The position numbers were made by a program, and so were the translations under genes. A stretch of DNA of 64,000 nt, taken from assembly GCA_029027985.1 (NCBI GenBank), contig CP119076.1, positions 248,001-312,000 on the forward strand, in the 5' to 3' direction. The notes beneath the pieces were generated by a model. It was not told the DNA's origin. It did not search any database and saw nothing but the letters and a program-made list of their open reading frames with translations. Below, one piece after another: positions 45,288 to 55,617 of the stretch. How positions within the stretch are numbered: position 1 is the first letter of the stretch; each line of letters begins with the position of its first letter. The stretch comes from Klebsiella aerogenes (lineage in GTDB: Bacteria; Pseudomonadota; Gammaproteobacteria; Enterobacterales; Enterobacteriaceae).

Positions 45288-46391
45288 ATGAATATGAAGG
45301 GTAAAGCGTTACTGGCAGGATGTATTGCTTTAATTATGAGCGGTTCCGCGCTGGCGGAAGACATCAAAGTTGCCGTCGTGGGAGCGATGTCCGGCCCGGT
45401 TGCCCAGTACGGCGATCAGGAATTTACCGGCGCGGAGCAGGCCGTTGCCGATATTAACGCCAAGGGCGGTATCAAAGGCAACAAACTGCAGATCGTGAAA
45501 TATGATGATGCCTGCGACCCGAAACAGGCGGTTGCGGTGGCAAACAAAGTGGTTAACGACGGTATTAAATATGTTATCGGCCACCTGTGTTCCTCTTCTA
45601 CGCAACCTGCGTCTGATATTTATGAAGACGAAGGCATTCTGATGATTACTCCGGCCGCGACCGCGCCTGAGCTGACGGACCGCGGCTATAAGCTGATCCT
45701 GCGTACCACCGGCCTTGACTCTGACCAGGGGCCGACGGCGGCAAAATATATCCTCGATAAAGTGAAGCCGCAGCGTATCGCGGTGGTACATGACAAACAG
45801 CAGTATGGCGAAGGGCTGGCGCGCTCGGTTCAGGAAAACCTGAAGAAGGGCGGCGCCAACGTGGTGTTCTTCGACGGTATCACCGCTGGTGAAAAAGATT
45901 TCTCCACCCTGGTGGCGCGTCTGAAGAAAGAGAATATCGACTTCGTCTACTACGGCGGCTACCACCCGGAAATGGGGCAAATCCTGCGTCAGGCGCGCGC
46001 TGCGGGCCTGAAAACGCAGTTTATGGGGCCGGAAGGCGTAGCGAACGTTTCGCTGTCTAACATTGCCGGCGAGTCGGCAGAAGGTCTGCTGGTGACCAAG
46101 CCGAAGAACTACGACCAGGTTCCGGCGAACAAACCGATTGTGGATGCGATCAAGGCGAAGAAACAGGATCCGAGCGGCGCCTTCGTATGGACCACCTATG
46201 CGGCGCTGCAGTCGCTGCAGGCGGGCCTGAACCAGTCTGAGGATCCGGCAGCCATCGCTAAGTACCTGAAAGGGGCGACGGTAGATACCGTTATGGGGCC
46301 GCTGTCGTGGAACGAAAAGGGCGACCTGAAAGGCTTCGAATTCGGTGTGTTTACCTGGCATGCCAACGGTACGGCGACCGACGCCAAATAA
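45288..46391 (+). CDS. livJ: Branched-chain amino acid (Leu/Ile/Val) binding protein LivJ
   Basis: A protein of 367 residues from the ATG at 45288, matching E. coli LivJ. An upstream in-frame start adds five residues. The signal peptide ends [12 protein letters not shown] (cleavage after ALA). It is a type I periplasmic binding fold, and the Cys pair (YDDACDPKQ and GHLCSSST) forms the conserved disulfide. It delivers substrates to LivHMGF. About 75-80% of residues match LivK in this window by eye. Confidence 0.97.
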   Translation: MNMKGKALLAGCIALIMSGSALAEDIKVAVVGAMSGPVAQYGDQEFTGAEQAVADINAKGGIKGNKLQIVKYDDACDPKQAVAVANKVVNDGIKYVIGHLCSSSTQPASDIYEDEGILMITPAATAPELTDRGYKLILRTTGLDSDQGPTAAKYILDKVKPQRIAVVHDKQQYGEGLARSVQENLKKGGANVVFFDGITAGEKDFSTLVARLKKENIDFVYYGGYHPEMGQILRQARAAGLKTQFMGPEGVANVSLSNIAGESAEGLLVTKPKNYDQVPANKPIVDAIKAKKQDPSGAFVWTTYAALQSLQAGLNQSEDPAAIAKYLKGATVDTVMGPLSWNEKGDLKGFEFGVFTWHANGTATDAK

Positions 46392-46439
46392 TTTAACCTG
46401 CGTCTTTCACGCCGCAGATGCGTTGTCTACGTCCCTCAA

Positions 46440-46507
46440 CCCCGGTCGCGCTGCGCTTACCGGGGCTACAACAGTCAGGTAGCCCGGCCAGGCAAAGCGC
46501 CGCCGGG
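46440..46507. repeat. BIME: two inverted REP elements
   Basis: CCCCGGTCGCGCTGCG...ACCGGGGCT and GTAGCCCGGCCAGGC...GCCGGGG are opposed palindromes between the convergent livJ and panM ends. Confidence 0.85.
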
Positions 46508-46515
46508 GTTACTGC

Positions 46516-46899
46516 TTAATGCTTTTCCCAACCGTTTTGCTGGGCGCTGAAACCGAGCGCCTGCATAAATGCCGCCATCACGCCGCGGTCTTCCACACCG
46601 CTATCGGCGATACGCCAGCTGTTGATGTTCGGGTTGTCGCTCAACGTCTCTTCCACTAAATATTGCCCGACGCCGCGACGACGGGTGACTTCGCGCACGT
46701 GCAGATCGCTGAGTTCGCCTTCGACACCACGCAGGGTCACGCGCACAGCACCCAGTAGACGCTCGTTAAAACGGGCGGCGTAAATACGATGGCTATCATC
46801 CAGCGTCAACGCCGCAAGATCCTGCGACGGCCAGATTTTAGCCAAATCGATGCGATCCTGATCGCTGAAGTGCTGTAAACGGATAATGGTGAGCTTCAT
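46516..46899 (-). CDS. panM: PanD maturation/regulatory factor PanM (PanZ)
   Basis: A protein of 127 residues from the ATG at 46899, equal to E. coli PanM. Three extra codons upstream are possible. The GNAT acetyl-CoA-binding loop reads VTRRRGVGQYL. It promotes self-cleavage of pro-PanD (aspartate decarboxylase) and, with CoA bound, inhibits it, regulating pantothenate synthesis. It sits between livJ and livK on the opposite strand, as in E. coli. Confidence 0.93.
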   Translation of the reverse strand: MKLTIIRLQHFSDQDRIDLAKIWPSQDLAALTLDDSHRIYAARFNERLLGAVRVTLRGVEGELSDLHVREVTRRRGVGQYLVEETLSDNPNINSWRIADSGVEDRGVMAAFMQALGFSAQQNGWEKH

Positions 46900-46908
46900 A
46901 CGCGGCAA

Positions 46909-47321
46909 TTCCAGTCAAAACAGATGCCTCAGTGTACCCAAATTTGTCGTTTGACGGGGCGCTGTTTTTAACGCGCGCATCAGGGGATTCGTTTTCCTGG
47001 TTACACAGAGGTAGCGCAATACATCATGGATCGAAAAATAAGCAGAATTTTAACCTAATAGGTAGCGTTTTATTCCGCCTTATGTACCGTTATTTTATGC
47101 TGCAAACTGGACTTTTTTTTGTTTATCTTCACCTAAAACCAGAATATTATCTTTTCTTAATCACCTGAAAAATAGAGATTTTAATCATATTTCAGGCAAA
47201 AAACTGCGCTAAACCATTAAAGTTAATGGTAAAAATGGCGTTGTTTAATAAAAGCACAGAATGCTTTTTAACCATAAAAATACAAAACATTTACATCACA
47301 TCACGAATGGGGTTCTGAAGC
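46909..47321 (+). other. AT-rich livK upstream region with two palindromes
   Basis: These 413 bp hold no supported gene. ACCATTAA-AG-TTAATGGT (47213-47230) is a perfect 8 bp palindrome. AAAGCA-CAGAA-TGCTTT (47251-47267) follows, and CCTGAAA/TTTCAGG arms lie at 47164-47195. They precede livK by 50-150 bp and could be Lrp-region structure or an attenuator-like leader. The panM promoter should be at the left end. Confidence 0.45.
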
Positions 47322-48431
47322 ATGAAAAGGAACGCGAAAACGATCATCGCGGGAGTTGTCGCATTAGCGATCTCCCACGTAGCGATGGCAAAGGATATTA
47401 AAGTCGCCGTGGTCGGCGCGATGTCTGGCCCGGTTGCCCAGTGGGGCGATATGGAATTCAACGGCGCGCGCCAGGCGATTAAAGACATCAACGCCAGCGG
47501 CGGCATTAAAGGCGACAAACTGGTTGGCGTCGAATATGACGACGCCTGCGACCCAAAACAGGCGGTTGCGGTGGCCAACAAAATCGTTAATGACGGTATT
47601 CAGTACGTTATCGGCCACCTGTGTTCCTCTTCGACTCAGCCGGCATCTGATATCTATGAAGATGAAGGTATCCTGATGATCTCCCCGGGGGCAACCAACC
47701 CGGAGCTGACCCAACGCGGTTATCAGTACATCATGCGTACCGCCGGGCTCGACTCCTCACAGGGGCCGACCGCGGCGAAATATATCCTTGAGCACGTGAA
47801 GCCGCAGCGTATTGCGATTATTCATGACAAGCAGCAATACGGTGAAGGTCTGGCGCGTTCCGTTCAGGACAACCTGAAGAAAGCCGGCGCCAATATCGTC
47901 TTCTTTGACGGCATCACCGCTGGTGAAAAAGATTTCTCCGCGCTGCTGGCGCGTCTGAAGAAAGAGAACATCGACTTCGTCTACTACGGTGGTTACTACC
48001 CGGAAATGGGGCAGATGCTGCGTCAGGCGCGATCCGTTGGCCTGAAAACGCAGTTTATGGGACCGGAAGGGGTGGGTAACGCTTCTCTGTCGAACATCGC
48101 TGGTGCGGCGGCGGAAGGCATGCTGGTGACGATGCCAAAACGCTATGACCAGGATCCGGCCAACAGCGCTATCGTTGAAGCGCTGAAGGCGGATAAAAAA
48201 GATCCGAGCGGCCCGTATGTCTGGATCACCTATGCCGCCGTTCAGTCGCTGGCGCAGGCGATGGACAGAACCGGCAGTCGACAGCCGCTGGATTTAATCA
48301 AAGATTTGAAAGCTCACGGCGCGAAGACCGTGATTGGGCCGCTGAATTGGGATGATAAAGGCGATCTGAAGGGATTTGAATTTGGTGTCTTCCAGTGGCA
48401 CGCGGATGGTTCATCCACCGTCGCCCAGTAA
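47322..48431 (+). CDS. livK: Leucine-specific binding protein LivK
   Basis: A protein of 369 residues, as in E. coli. The signal peptide ends [14 protein letters not shown]. The disulfide Cys residues are in YDDACDPKQ and GHLCSSST. It shares most residues with LivJ but has different ligand-pocket neighbours ([10 protein letters not shown] against [10 protein letters not shown]), in line with leucine preference. It is the first gene of livKHMGF. Confidence 0.96.
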   Translation: MKRNAKTIIAGVVALAISHVAMAKDIKVAVVGAMSGPVAQWGDMEFNGARQAIKDINASGGIKGDKLVGVEYDDACDPKQAVAVANKIVNDGIQYVIGHLCSSSTQPASDIYEDEGILMISPGATNPELTQRGYQYIMRTAGLDSSQGPTAAKYILEHVKPQRIAIIHDKQQYGEGLARSVQDNLKKAGANIVFFDGITAGEKDFSALLARLKKENIDFVYYGGYYPEMGQMLRQARSVGLKTQFMGPEGVGNASLSNIAGAAAEGMLVTMPKRYDQDPANSAIVEALKADKKDPSGPYVWITYAAVQSLAQAMDRTGSRQPLDLIKDLKAHGAKTVIGPLNWDDKGDLKGFEFGVFQWHADGSSTVAQ

Positions 48432-48445
48432 GACGCGTTATCCCA

Positions 48446-48466
48446 CCGCCCGTATCGCGCGGGCGG
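48446..48466 (+). terminator. Intercistronic hairpin between livK and livH
   Basis: CCGCCCG and CGGGCGG form a perfect 7 bp stem with no T-run. It probably tunes expression, keeping livK mRNA above the membrane genes, rather than ending transcription. Confidence 0.5.
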
Positions 48467-48484
48467 CATGAAAAAGGTTACCTT

Positions 48485-49411
48485 ATGTCCGAGCAGTTTC
48501 TTTATTTTCTGCAGCAGATGTTTAACGGCGTCACGCTGGGCAGTACCTACGCGCTGATCGCCATCGGTTATACGATGGTGTACGGCATTATCGGCATGAT
48601 TAACTTCGCCCACGGCGAGGTTTACATGATTGGCAGCTACGTCTCCTTCATGATCATCGCCGCCTTGATGATGATGGGCATCGATACTAGCTGGCTGCTC
48701 GTCGCCGCCGGATTTATCGGCGCCATTATTATCGCCAGCGCCTACGGCTGGAGTATCGAACGCGTGGCCTACCGGCCGGTACGCAGCTCCAAACGTTTGA
48801 TTGCGTTGATTTCCGCTATCGGGATGTCCATCTTCTTGCAGAACTACGTCAGCCTGACCCAAGGCTCGCGCGATGTGGCGCTGCCGAGCCTGTTTAACGG
48901 TCAGTGGATTGTCGGCCACAGTGATAACTTCTCTGCCACTATCACCACCATGCAGCTGATGATCTGGGTAGTCACCTTTGTCGCCATGCTGGCGCTGACC
49001 ATCTTTATTCGCTACTCGCGGATGGGCCGCGCCTGCCGCGCCTGTGCCGAAGATCTGAAAATGGCTAGCCTGCTTGGCATCAACACCGACCGTGTAATTG
49101 CGCTGACTTTTGTGATCGGCGCGGCGATGGCGGCGGTTGCTGGCGTGTTGCTGGGGCAGTTCTATGGCGTGATTAACCCCTACATCGGCTTTATGGCCGG
49201 GATGAAAGCCTTTACCGCCGCGGTACTTGGCGGCATCGGCAGTATCCCTGGCGCGATGATCGGCGGCCTGATTCTGGGTATTGCCGAAGCGCTCTCTTCT
49301 GCCTATCTCAGCACCGAATATAAAGACGTTGTCTCCTTCGCGCTGCTGATCCTGGTGCTGTTAGTCATGCCGACGGGTATCCTGGGCCGCCCGGAGGTAG
49401 AAAAAGTATGA
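48485..49411 (+). CDS. livH: Branched-chain amino acid ABC permease LivH
   Basis: A protein of 308 residues starting [15 protein letters not shown] at 48485, equal to E. coli LivH. The longer frame back to 48395 overlaps livK. About eight membrane helices are present, and the family signature [20 protein letters not shown] follows the cytoplasmic coupling loop. It forms the membrane channel with LivM. It overlaps livM by 4 bases. Confidence 0.97.
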   Translation: MSEQFLYFLQQMFNGVTLGSTYALIAIGYTMVYGIIGMINFAHGEVYMIGSYVSFMIIAALMMMGIDTSWLLVAAGFIGAIIIASAYGWSIERVAYRPVRSSKRLIALISAIGMSIFLQNYVSLTQGSRDVALPSLFNGQWIVGHSDNFSATITTMQLMIWVVTFVAMLALTIFIRYSRMGRACRACAEDLKMASLLGINTDRVIALTFVIGAAMAAVAGVLLGQFYGVINPYIGFMAGMKAFTAAVLGGIGSIPGAMIGGLILGIAEALSSAYLSTEYKDVVSFALLILVLLVMPTGILGRPEVEKV

Positions 49412-50685
49412 AACCGATGCAAATTGCGATGGCGCTGCTGTCCGCCGTGATGTTCTTTATTCTGGCGGGCGTCTTCATGGGCGTGCAGCTGGAACTGGAC
49501 GGCACTAAGCTGGTGGTGGATACCGCCGCCGATATTCGCTGGCAGTGGATCTTTATCGGTACCGCGGTGGTCTTTTTCTTCCAGCTGCTGCGACCGCTGT
49601 TCCAGAAGGCGGTTAAGAACGTCTCCGGACCGAAGTTTATTATGCCGGCGATTGACGGTTCGACGGTGAAACAGAAGCTGTTCCTGATTGCCTTGCTGGT
49701 GATTGCCGTGGCATGGCCGTTTATGGTGTCGCGCGGAACGGTGGATATCGCCACCCTGACGATGATTTATATCATCCTCGGCCTCGGCCTGAACGTGGTG
49801 GTCGGGCTCTCCGGTCTGCTGGTGCTGGGCTATGGCGGGTTCTACGCTATCGGCGCGTATACCTTCGCGCTGCTGAACCACTATTATGGTCTCGGCTTCT
49901 GGACCTGCCTGCCGCTGGCCGGGCTGGTTTCGGCGGCGGCTGGGTTCCTGCTGGGCTTCCCGGTGCTGCGTCTGCGCGGCGACTACCTGGCGATCGTGAC
50001 CTTAGGCTTCGGCGAGATCGTGCGTATTCTGCTGCTTAACAACACCGATATCACCGGTGGGCCTAATGGCATCAGCCAGATCCCGAAACCGACCTTCTTC
50101 GGTCTTGAGTTTAGCCGCAGCGCCCGCGAAGGCGGCTGGGATACATTCAGCAACTTCTTTGGCCTGAAGTACGACCCCAGCGACCGGGTGATTTTCCTCT
50201 ATCTGGTGGCGCTGCTGTTGGTGGTTCTGAGCCTGTTTGTGATCAACCGCCTGCTGCGCATGCCGTTGGGCCGCGCGTGGGAAGCGCTGCGTGAAGATGA
50301 GATCGCCTGTCGTTCGTTGGGCCTGAGCCCGACACGCATCAAGCTGACCGCTTTTACTATCAGCGCCGCGTTTGCCGGTTTCGCCGGAACGCTGTTCGCC
50401 GCGCGTCAGGGTTTTGTCAGCCCGGAATCCTTCACCTTTGCGGAGTCCGCCTTTGTGCTGGCGATCGTGGTGTTGGGCGGGATGGGCTCACAGTTTGCGG
50501 TGATCCTGGCCGCCGTGCTGCTGGTGGTATCGCGCGAGTTGATGCGTGATTTCAACGAATACAGCATGTTAATGCTGGGTGGTTTGATGGTGCTGATGAT
50601 GATCTGGCGTCCGCAGGGGCTTCTGCCGATGACGCGTCCGCAGCTGAAGCTGAAAAACGGTCAGGCAAAAGGAGAGCAGGCATGA
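49408..50685 (+). CDS. livM: Branched-chain amino acid ABC permease LivM
   Basis: A protein of 425 residues, as in E. coli. Three N-terminal helices precede the HAAT-family core, with [21 protein letters not shown] and [21 protein letters not shown], the EAA-like coupling loop. It heterodimerises with LivH. It overlaps livH and livG by 4 bases each. Confidence 0.97.
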   Translation: MKPMQIAMALLSAVMFFILAGVFMGVQLELDGTKLVVDTAADIRWQWIFIGTAVVFFFQLLRPLFQKAVKNVSGPKFIMPAIDGSTVKQKLFLIALLVIAVAWPFMVSRGTVDIATLTMIYIILGLGLNVVVGLSGLLVLGYGGFYAIGAYTFALLNHYYGLGFWTCLPLAGLVSAAAGFLLGFPVLRLRGDYLAIVTLGFGEIVRILLLNNTDITGGPNGISQIPKPTFFGLEFSRSAREGGWDTFSNFFGLKYDPSDRVIFLYLVALLLVVLSLFVINRLLRMPLGRAWEALREDEIACRSLGLSPTRIKLTAFTISAAFAGFAGTLFAARQGFVSPESFTFAESAFVLAIVVLGGMGSQFAVILAAVLLVVSRELMRDFNEYSMLMLGGLMVLMMIWRPQGLLPMTRPQLKLKNGQAKGEQA

Positions 50686-51449
50686 GTCAGCCATTATTAT
50701 CCGTTAGCGGCCTGATGATGCGTTTTGGCGGCCTGCTGGCGGTCAATAACGTTTCGCTGGAGCTGCGCCCGCAGGAAATTGTCTCCTTAATCGGTCCGAA
50801 TGGCGCGGGGAAAACCACGGTCTTCAACTGCCTGACCGGTTTCTACAAACCGACCGGCGGCACTATTATGCTACGCGACCAACACCTGGAAGGTCTGCCG
50901 GGTCAGCAGATTGCGCGTATGGGTGTGGTGCGAACGTTCCAGCACGTGCGTCTGTTCCGCGAAATGACGGTGATTGAAAACCTGCTGGTGGCGCAACATC
51001 AGCAGCTGAAAACCGGCGTTTTCTCCGGTCTGCTGAAAACGCCGTCTTTCCGCCGCGCGCAAAGCGAAGCGCTGGATCGTGCCGCCGCCTGGCTTGAGCG
51101 TATCGGTCTGCTGGAGCACGCTAACCGCCAGGCCAGCAACCTGGCCTACGGCGACCAGCGTCGCCTGGAGATCGCCCGCTGCATGGTGACCCAGCCGGAA
51201 ATCCTGATGCTTGATGAGCCCGCGGCGGGGCTGAACCCGAAAGAGACCAAAGAGCTGGATGAGCTGATCGCTGAGCTGCGTAGCCATCACAACACCACCA
51301 TTCTGCTTATCGAACACGATATGAAGCTGGTGATGGGTATTTCCGATCGCATCTACGTCGTTAACCAGGGGACGCCGCTGGCTAACGGGACGCCGGAAGA
51401 AATTCGTAATAACCCGGACGTGATCCGCGCCTATTTAGGTGAAGCATAA
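50682..51449 (+). CDS. livG: Branched-chain amino acid ABC ATPase LivG
   Basis: A protein of 255 residues with Walker [10 protein letters not shown], the signature region [13 protein letters not shown] (variant of LSGGQ) and Walker [15 protein letters not shown]. It energises LivHM transport together with LivF. The start overlaps livM (ATGA), and the stop overlaps the possible livF start (TAATG). Confidence 0.97.
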   Translation: MSQPLLSVSGLMMRFGGLLAVNNVSLELRPQEIVSLIGPNGAGKTTVFNCLTGFYKPTGGTIMLRDQHLEGLPGQQIARMGVVRTFQHVRLFREMTVIENLLVAQHQQLKTGVFSGLLKTPSFRRAQSEALDRAAAWLERIGLLEHANRQASNLAYGDQRRLEIARCMVTQPEILMLDEPAAGLNPKETKELDELIAELRSHHNTTILLIEHDMKLVMGISDRIYVVNQGTPLANGTPEEIRNNPDVIRAYLGEA

Positions 51450-52180
51450 TGGTGGTGACGCATAAGATGGAAAAAACGATGTTATCTTTTGACAACGTAA
51501 GCGCCCACTACGGCAAGATCCAGGCGCTGCACAACGTCAGCCTGCATATCAAGCAGGGTGAGATTGTGACGCTTATCGGCGCCAACGGCGCGGGGAAAAC
51601 CACGTTGCTCGGGACGCTGTGCGGCGATCCGCGCGCCTCCAGCGGGCGAATTGTCTTTGACGGCAAGGATATTACCGACTGGCAGACCGCGAAAATCATG
51701 CGTGAAGCGGTGGCGATTGTGCCGGAAGGGCGGCGGGTCTTTTCGCGCATGACGGTGGAAGAGAACCTGGCGATGGGCGGCTTTTTTGCCGACCGCGATC
51801 AGTTCCAGACCCGTATTAAGTGGGTATATGAGCTGTTCCCGCGGCTGCACGAACGTCGCGTTCAGCGCGCCGGAACCATGTCCGGCGGCGAGCAACAGAT
51901 GCTGGCAATTGGCCGCGCTCTGATGAGCGAGCCGCGCCTGCTCCTGTTGGATGAACCTTCGCTGGGGCTGGCGCCGATTATTATCCAGCAGATATTCGAC
52001 ACCATTGAGCAGTTGCGTGAACAGGGGATGACTATCTTCCTGGTCGAGCAAAACGCCAACCAGGCGCTTAAGCTGGCCGACCGCGGCTACGTGCTGGAAA
52101 ACGGCCACGTGGTGCTCGAAGATACCGGCGACGCATTGCTGGCGAACGAAGCAGTGCGCAGCGCCTATCTCGGCGGTTAA
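51449..52180 (+). CDS. livF: Branched-chain amino acid ABC ATPase LivF
   Basis: A protein of 243 residues from the ATG at 51449, coupled to the livG stop (TAATG) with GGTGA upstream. E. coli LivF (237 residues) starts at the equivalent of the internal MEKTMLSFD at 51467, which has GGTGGTGA eight bases before it. Six extra residues (MVVTHK) are thus either a real extension or untranslated. Walker A is GANGAGKTT, signature MSGGEQQM, Walker B LLLLDEPSLGLAP. Last gene of livKHMGF. Confidence 0.95.
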   Translation: MVVTHKMEKTMLSFDNVSAHYGKIQALHNVSLHIKQGEIVTLIGANGAGKTTLLGTLCGDPRASSGRIVFDGKDITDWQTAKIMREAVAIVPEGRRVFSRMTVEENLAMGGFFADRDQFQTRIKWVYELFPRLHERRVQRAGTMSGGEQQMLAIGRALMSEPRLLLLDEPSLGLAPIIIQQIFDTIEQLREQGMTIFLVEQNANQALKLADRGYVLENGHVVLEDTGDALLANEAVRSAYLGG

Positions 52181-52216
52181 TTCGTCGTAACCCGGCGTCG
52201 TTCACTTGGCCGGATT

Positions 52217-52250
52217 GTAGCCCGGGCGAGGCGCTTGCGCCGACCCCGGG
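52217..52250. repeat. REP element after livF
   Basis: GTAGCCCGGGCGAGGCGCTTG...CCCCGGGA is a REP palindrome 37 bp after the livF stop. It may protect the liv mRNA 3' end. Confidence 0.8.
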
Positions 52251-52359
52251 AGCCGATCGCACGAATATTATCCGTGTCTCAGCTCCCACTTTACTTCCCT
52301 CGTCCTTTCATCAGCTTGTCATCTCACTGACCCGTTACTATCTTTTTTTTGTAATAAAA

Positions 52360-52377
52360 AAGTTATTTTTCTGTAAT
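52360..52377 (+). promoter_or_regulatory. Weak candidate Pho box upstream of ugpB
   Basis: AAGTTAT-TTTT-CTGTAAT has the 11 bp period of PhoB direct repeats (CTGTCAT), with a good second half and a poor first half. The ugp operon is PhoB-controlled in E. coli, so a site is expected within this stretch. Confidence 0.4.
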
Positions 52378-52451
52378 TCGAACATGTCATGTTACCCCGC
52401 GAGCATAAAACGCGTGAAATCGCGCATCCAGAACAACAAGAGAGATAACCG

Positions 52452-53768
52452 ATGATATCGTTACGACATACAGCTTTAGGACTGACGCTGAGTCTGGCAT
52501 TTGCCGGCCAGGCACTGGCAGTAACCACCATCCCGTTCTGGCACTCAATGGAAGGGGAGTTGGGTAAAGAAGTTGATTCTCTGGCGCAACGTTTCAACGC
52601 AGCCAACCCGGATTACAAAATTGTTCCGGTGTACAAAGGCAACTACGAACAGAGTCTGAGCGCGGGTATCGCCGCCTTCCGCACCGGCAATGCCCCGGCG
52701 ATTCTGCAGGTGTATGAAGTCGGTACCGCGACCATGATGGCGTCGAAAGCCATTAAGCCGGTGTATCAGGTCTTTAGCGATGCAGGCATTAAGTTTGATG
52801 AATCGCAGTTCGTACCGACGGTCTCCGGTTATTACACCGATTCTAAAACCGGCCATTTACTCTCCCAGCCGTTTAACAGCTCCACTCCGGTGCTGTATTA
52901 CAACAAAGACGCCTTCAAAAAAGCCGGTTTAGATCCGGAACAGCCGCCGAAAACCTGGCAGGACCTGGCGGCTTATACCGCTAAGCTGAAAGCTTCCGGT
53001 ATGAAGTGCGGCTACGCCAGCGGTTGGCAGGGTTGGATCCAGATTGAAAACTTCAGCGCCTGGCATGGGCTGCCGGTCGCCACCCAAAATAACGGTTTCG
53101 ACGGCACCGACGCGGTACTTGAGTTCAACAAACCAGAGCAGGTGAAGCATATCGCCATGCTCGAAGAGATGAACAAGAAGGGCTATTTCAGCTACTTCGG
53201 GCGTAAAGACGAGTCCACCGAGAAGTTCTATAACGGCGACTGCGCGATTACCACCGCCTCTTCCGGCTCGCTGGCTGATATTCGTCAGTACGCTAAATTT
53301 AACTACGGCGTAGGCATGATGCCTTACGATGCCGACGTCAAAGGCGCGCCGCAGAACGCCATCATCGGCGGGGCCAGCCTGTGGGTGATGCAGGGCAAAG
53401 ACAAAGAAACGTATACCGGCGTGGCGAAGTTCCTTGAGTTCCTGACTAAGCCGGAAAACGCCGCCGAGTGGCATCAGAAAACCGGCTATCTGCCGATTAC
53501 CACCGCCGCTTACGATCTGACGCGCCAGCAGGGCTTCTATGATAAGAACCCGGGCGCCGATATCGCCACCCGCCAGATGCTGAACAAACCGCCGTTGCCG
53601 TTCACCAAAGGCCTGCGTCTGGGCAACATGCCGCAGATCCGCACCATCGTTGATGAGGAGTTGGAGAGCGTGTGGACCGGTAAGAAAACGCCTCAGCAGG
53701 CGCTGGACTCTGCGGTAGAGCGTGGGAATCAGCTGCTGCGTCGCTTCGAGCAATCGACCAAGTCTTAA
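52452..53768 (+). CDS. ugpB: sn-Glycerol-3-phosphate / glycerophosphodiester binding protein UgpB
   Basis: A protein of 438 residues, as in E. coli. The signal peptide ends [18 protein letters not shown]. It is a periplasmic type II binding protein (family 1 solute-binding) of the ABC importer UgpABCE. It captures glycerol-3-phosphate and glycerophosphocholine-type diesters during phosphate starvation. First gene of ugpBAECQ, with AGAGA upstream. Confidence 0.97.
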   Translation: MISLRHTALGLTLSLAFAGQALAVTTIPFWHSMEGELGKEVDSLAQRFNAANPDYKIVPVYKGNYEQSLSAGIAAFRTGNAPAILQVYEVGTATMMASKAIKPVYQVFSDAGIKFDESQFVPTVSGYYTDSKTGHLLSQPFNSSTPVLYYNKDAFKKAGLDPEQPPKTWQDLAAYTAKLKASGMKCGYASGWQGWIQIENFSAWHGLPVATQNNGFDGTDAVLEFNKPEQVKHIAMLEEMNKKGYFSYFGRKDESTEKFYNGDCAITTASSGSLADIRQYAKFNYGVGMMPYDADVKGAPQNAIIGGASLWVMQGKDKETYTGVAKFLEFLTKPENAAEWHQKTGYLPITTAAYDLTRQQGFYDKNPGADIATRQMLNKPPLPFTKGLRLGNMPQIRTIVDEELESVWTGKKTPQQALDSAVERGNQLLRRFEQSTKS

Positions 53769-53780
53769 TCATTGACTAAC

Positions 53781-53865
53781 CCCCTCACCCTAACCCTCTC
53801 CCCAAAGGGGAGAGGGGACCCGCCTTTCTCCCTCGCCCCTTTGAGGAGAGGGCCGGGGTGAGGGG
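53781..53865. repeat. Nested palindromic repeat between ugpB and ugpA
   Basis: Outer arms CCCCTCACCC (53781-53790) and GGGTGAGGGG (53856-53865) enclose an inner hairpin CCCTCTCCCC-AAA-GGGGAGAGGG and a second imperfect one. This sequence type is widely dispersed in proteobacterial genomes. Inside an operon it could lower expression of ugpA onwards relative to ugpB. Confidence 0.85.
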
Positions 53866-53886
53866 AAACCAACTCAGAGTTTAACT

Positions 53887-54774
53887 ATGTCATCATCCCG
53901 TCCGGTGTTTAAATCGCGCTGGCTGCCTTATGTGTTGGTCGCGCCGCAGCTGATTATCACCGTTATCTTTTTCATCTGGCCCGCGGGCGAGGCGCTGTGG
54001 TATTCGCTGCAAAGCGTCGATCCTTTTGGCCTTTCCAGCCAGTTTGTCGGCCTGGATAACTTCGTCACGCTATTCCATGACCCGTACTATCTGGACTCAT
54101 TCTGGACCACCATTAAATTTAGTACCATGGTCACCGTCAGCGGCCTGCTGGTTCCGCTATTCTTCGCCGCGCTGGTTGACTACGTGGTGCGCGGCAGCCG
54201 CTTCTATCAGACGCTGATGCTGCTGCCGTATGCCGTCGCGCCTGCCGTGGCGGCCGTGCTGTGGATCTTCCTTTTCAACCCAGGACGCGGGCTGATAACC
54301 CATTTCCTCGGTGAGCTGGGTTACGACTGGAACCACGCGCAACACAGCGGCCAGGCGATGTTCCTGGTGGTGTTCGCCTCGGTATGGAAGCAGATTAGCT
54401 ATAACTTCTTGTTCTTTTTCGCCGCGCTGCAATCGATCCCGCGTTCACTGGTTGAAGCTGCCGCCATTGACGGCGCCGGGCCGATTCGCCGTTTCTTTAA
54501 ACTGGCGCTGCCGCTGATTGCGCCGGTGAGCTTCTTCCTGCTGGTGGTCAATCTGGTTTACGCCTTCTTCGATACCTTCCCGGTGATCGATGCCGCAACC
54601 GCTGGCGGCCCGGTGCAGGCGACGACCACGCTGATTTACAAAATCTATCGCGAAGGTTTCGCTGGCCTCGACCTTTCCGCTTCCGCCGCGCAGTCGGTGG
54701 TGCTGATGTTCCTCGTCATTATTCTGACGGTGGTGCAGTTCCGTTACGTTGAAAGTAAGGTGCGTTACCAATGA
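53887..54774 (+). CDS. ugpA: Glycerol-3-phosphate ABC permease UgpA
   Basis: A protein of 295 residues with six membrane helices and the EAA loop near [20 protein letters not shown] (EAA---G motif) that contacts UgpC. It overlaps ugpE by 4 bases. It is separated from ugpB by 118 bp of repeat DNA. Confidence 0.97.
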   Translation: MSSSRPVFKSRWLPYVLVAPQLIITVIFFIWPAGEALWYSLQSVDPFGLSSQFVGLDNFVTLFHDPYYLDSFWTTIKFSTMVTVSGLLVPLFFAALVDYVVRGSRFYQTLMLLPYAVAPAVAAVLWIFLFNPGRGLITHFLGELGYDWNHAQHSGQAMFLVVFASVWKQISYNFLFFFAALQSIPRSLVEAAAIDGAGPIRRFFKLALPLIAPVSFFLLVVNLVYAFFDTFPVIDAATAGGPVQATTTLIYKIYREGFAGLDLSASAAQSVVLMFLVIILTVVQFRYVESKVRYQ

Positions 54775-55616
54775 TTGAGAACCGTCGCGGGCTGACGATT
54801 TTCAGCCATACCATGCTGATTCTGGGCATTGCCGTCATTTTGTTCCCGCTGTATGTCGCCTTTGTGGCGGCGACGCTGGATAACAAATCGGTGTTCGAAA
54901 CGCCGATGACGCTTATCCCCGGCGGACATTTGCTGGAGAACATGAAGATCATCTGGGTGAACGGCGTCGGCGCGAACAGCGCGCCCTTCTGGCTGATGAT
55001 GCTCAACAGCTTCATCATGGCGTTCGGCATTACGGTGGGCAAAATCGCGGTATCGATGCTGTCCGCTTTCGCTATTGTCTGGTTCCGCTTTCCGCTGCGT
55101 AACCTGTTCTTCTGGATGATCTTTATTACCCTGATGTTGCCAGTAGAAGTGCGTATTTTCCCGACGGTGGAAGTGATCGCCAACCTTAAAATGCTCGACA
55201 GCTATGCCGGGTTAACGCTGCCGTTGATGGCCTCGGCGACCGCGACTTTCTTATTCCGCCAGTTCTTTATGACCCTGCCGGATGAGCTGATTGAAGCGGC
55301 GCGTATTGATGGCGCTTCGCCGATGCGCTTTTTCCGCGACATCGTACTGCCGCTGTCGAAAACCAACCTCGCGGCGCTGTTCGTTATCACCTTTATTTAC
55401 GGCTGGAACCAATACCTGTGGCCGTTGCTGATTATTCAGGATGTGAATCTTGGCACCGCGGTCGCCGGTATCAAAGGCATGATCGCTACCGGCGAAGGGA
55501 CTACCCAGTGGAATCAGGTGATGGCGGCGATGCTGCTGACCCTGATCCCGCCGGTCGTCATCGTTTTAGCCATGCAGCGCGCGTTTGTGCGTGGCCTGGT
55601 CGATAGTGAGAAATAA
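54771..55616 (+). CDS. ugpE: Glycerol-3-phosphate ABC permease UgpE
   Basis: A protein of 281 residues, six membrane helices, EAA loop [20 protein letters not shown]. It pairs with UgpA. ugpC starts one base after its stop. Confidence 0.97.
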   Translation: MIENRRGLTIFSHTMLILGIAVILFPLYVAFVAATLDNKSVFETPMTLIPGGHLLENMKIIWVNGVGANSAPFWLMMLNSFIMAFGITVGKIAVSMLSAFAIVWFRFPLRNLFFWMIFITLMLPVEVRIFPTVEVIANLKMLDSYAGLTLPLMASATATFLFRQFFMTLPDELIEAARIDGASPMRFFRDIVLPLSKTNLAALFVITFIYGWNQYLWPLLIIQDVNLGTAVAGIKGMIATGEGTTQWNQVMAAMLLTLIPPVVIVLAMQRAFVRGLVDSEK

Positions 55617-55617
55617 A

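Noticed and set aside
45330-46361. A 343-residue frame antisense to livJ
   Set aside because: Shadow frame. A similar one occurs opposite livK because the two genes are paralogues.
46932-47168. A 78-residue frame upstream of livK
   Set aside because: No ribosome site, no recognisable similarity, and AT-rich non-coding composition.
53769-53886. Pair of terminators between ugpB and ugpA
   Set aside because: The stems are strong but have no T-runs, and the downstream genes clearly belong to the same operon. A dispersed repeat is the better reading.
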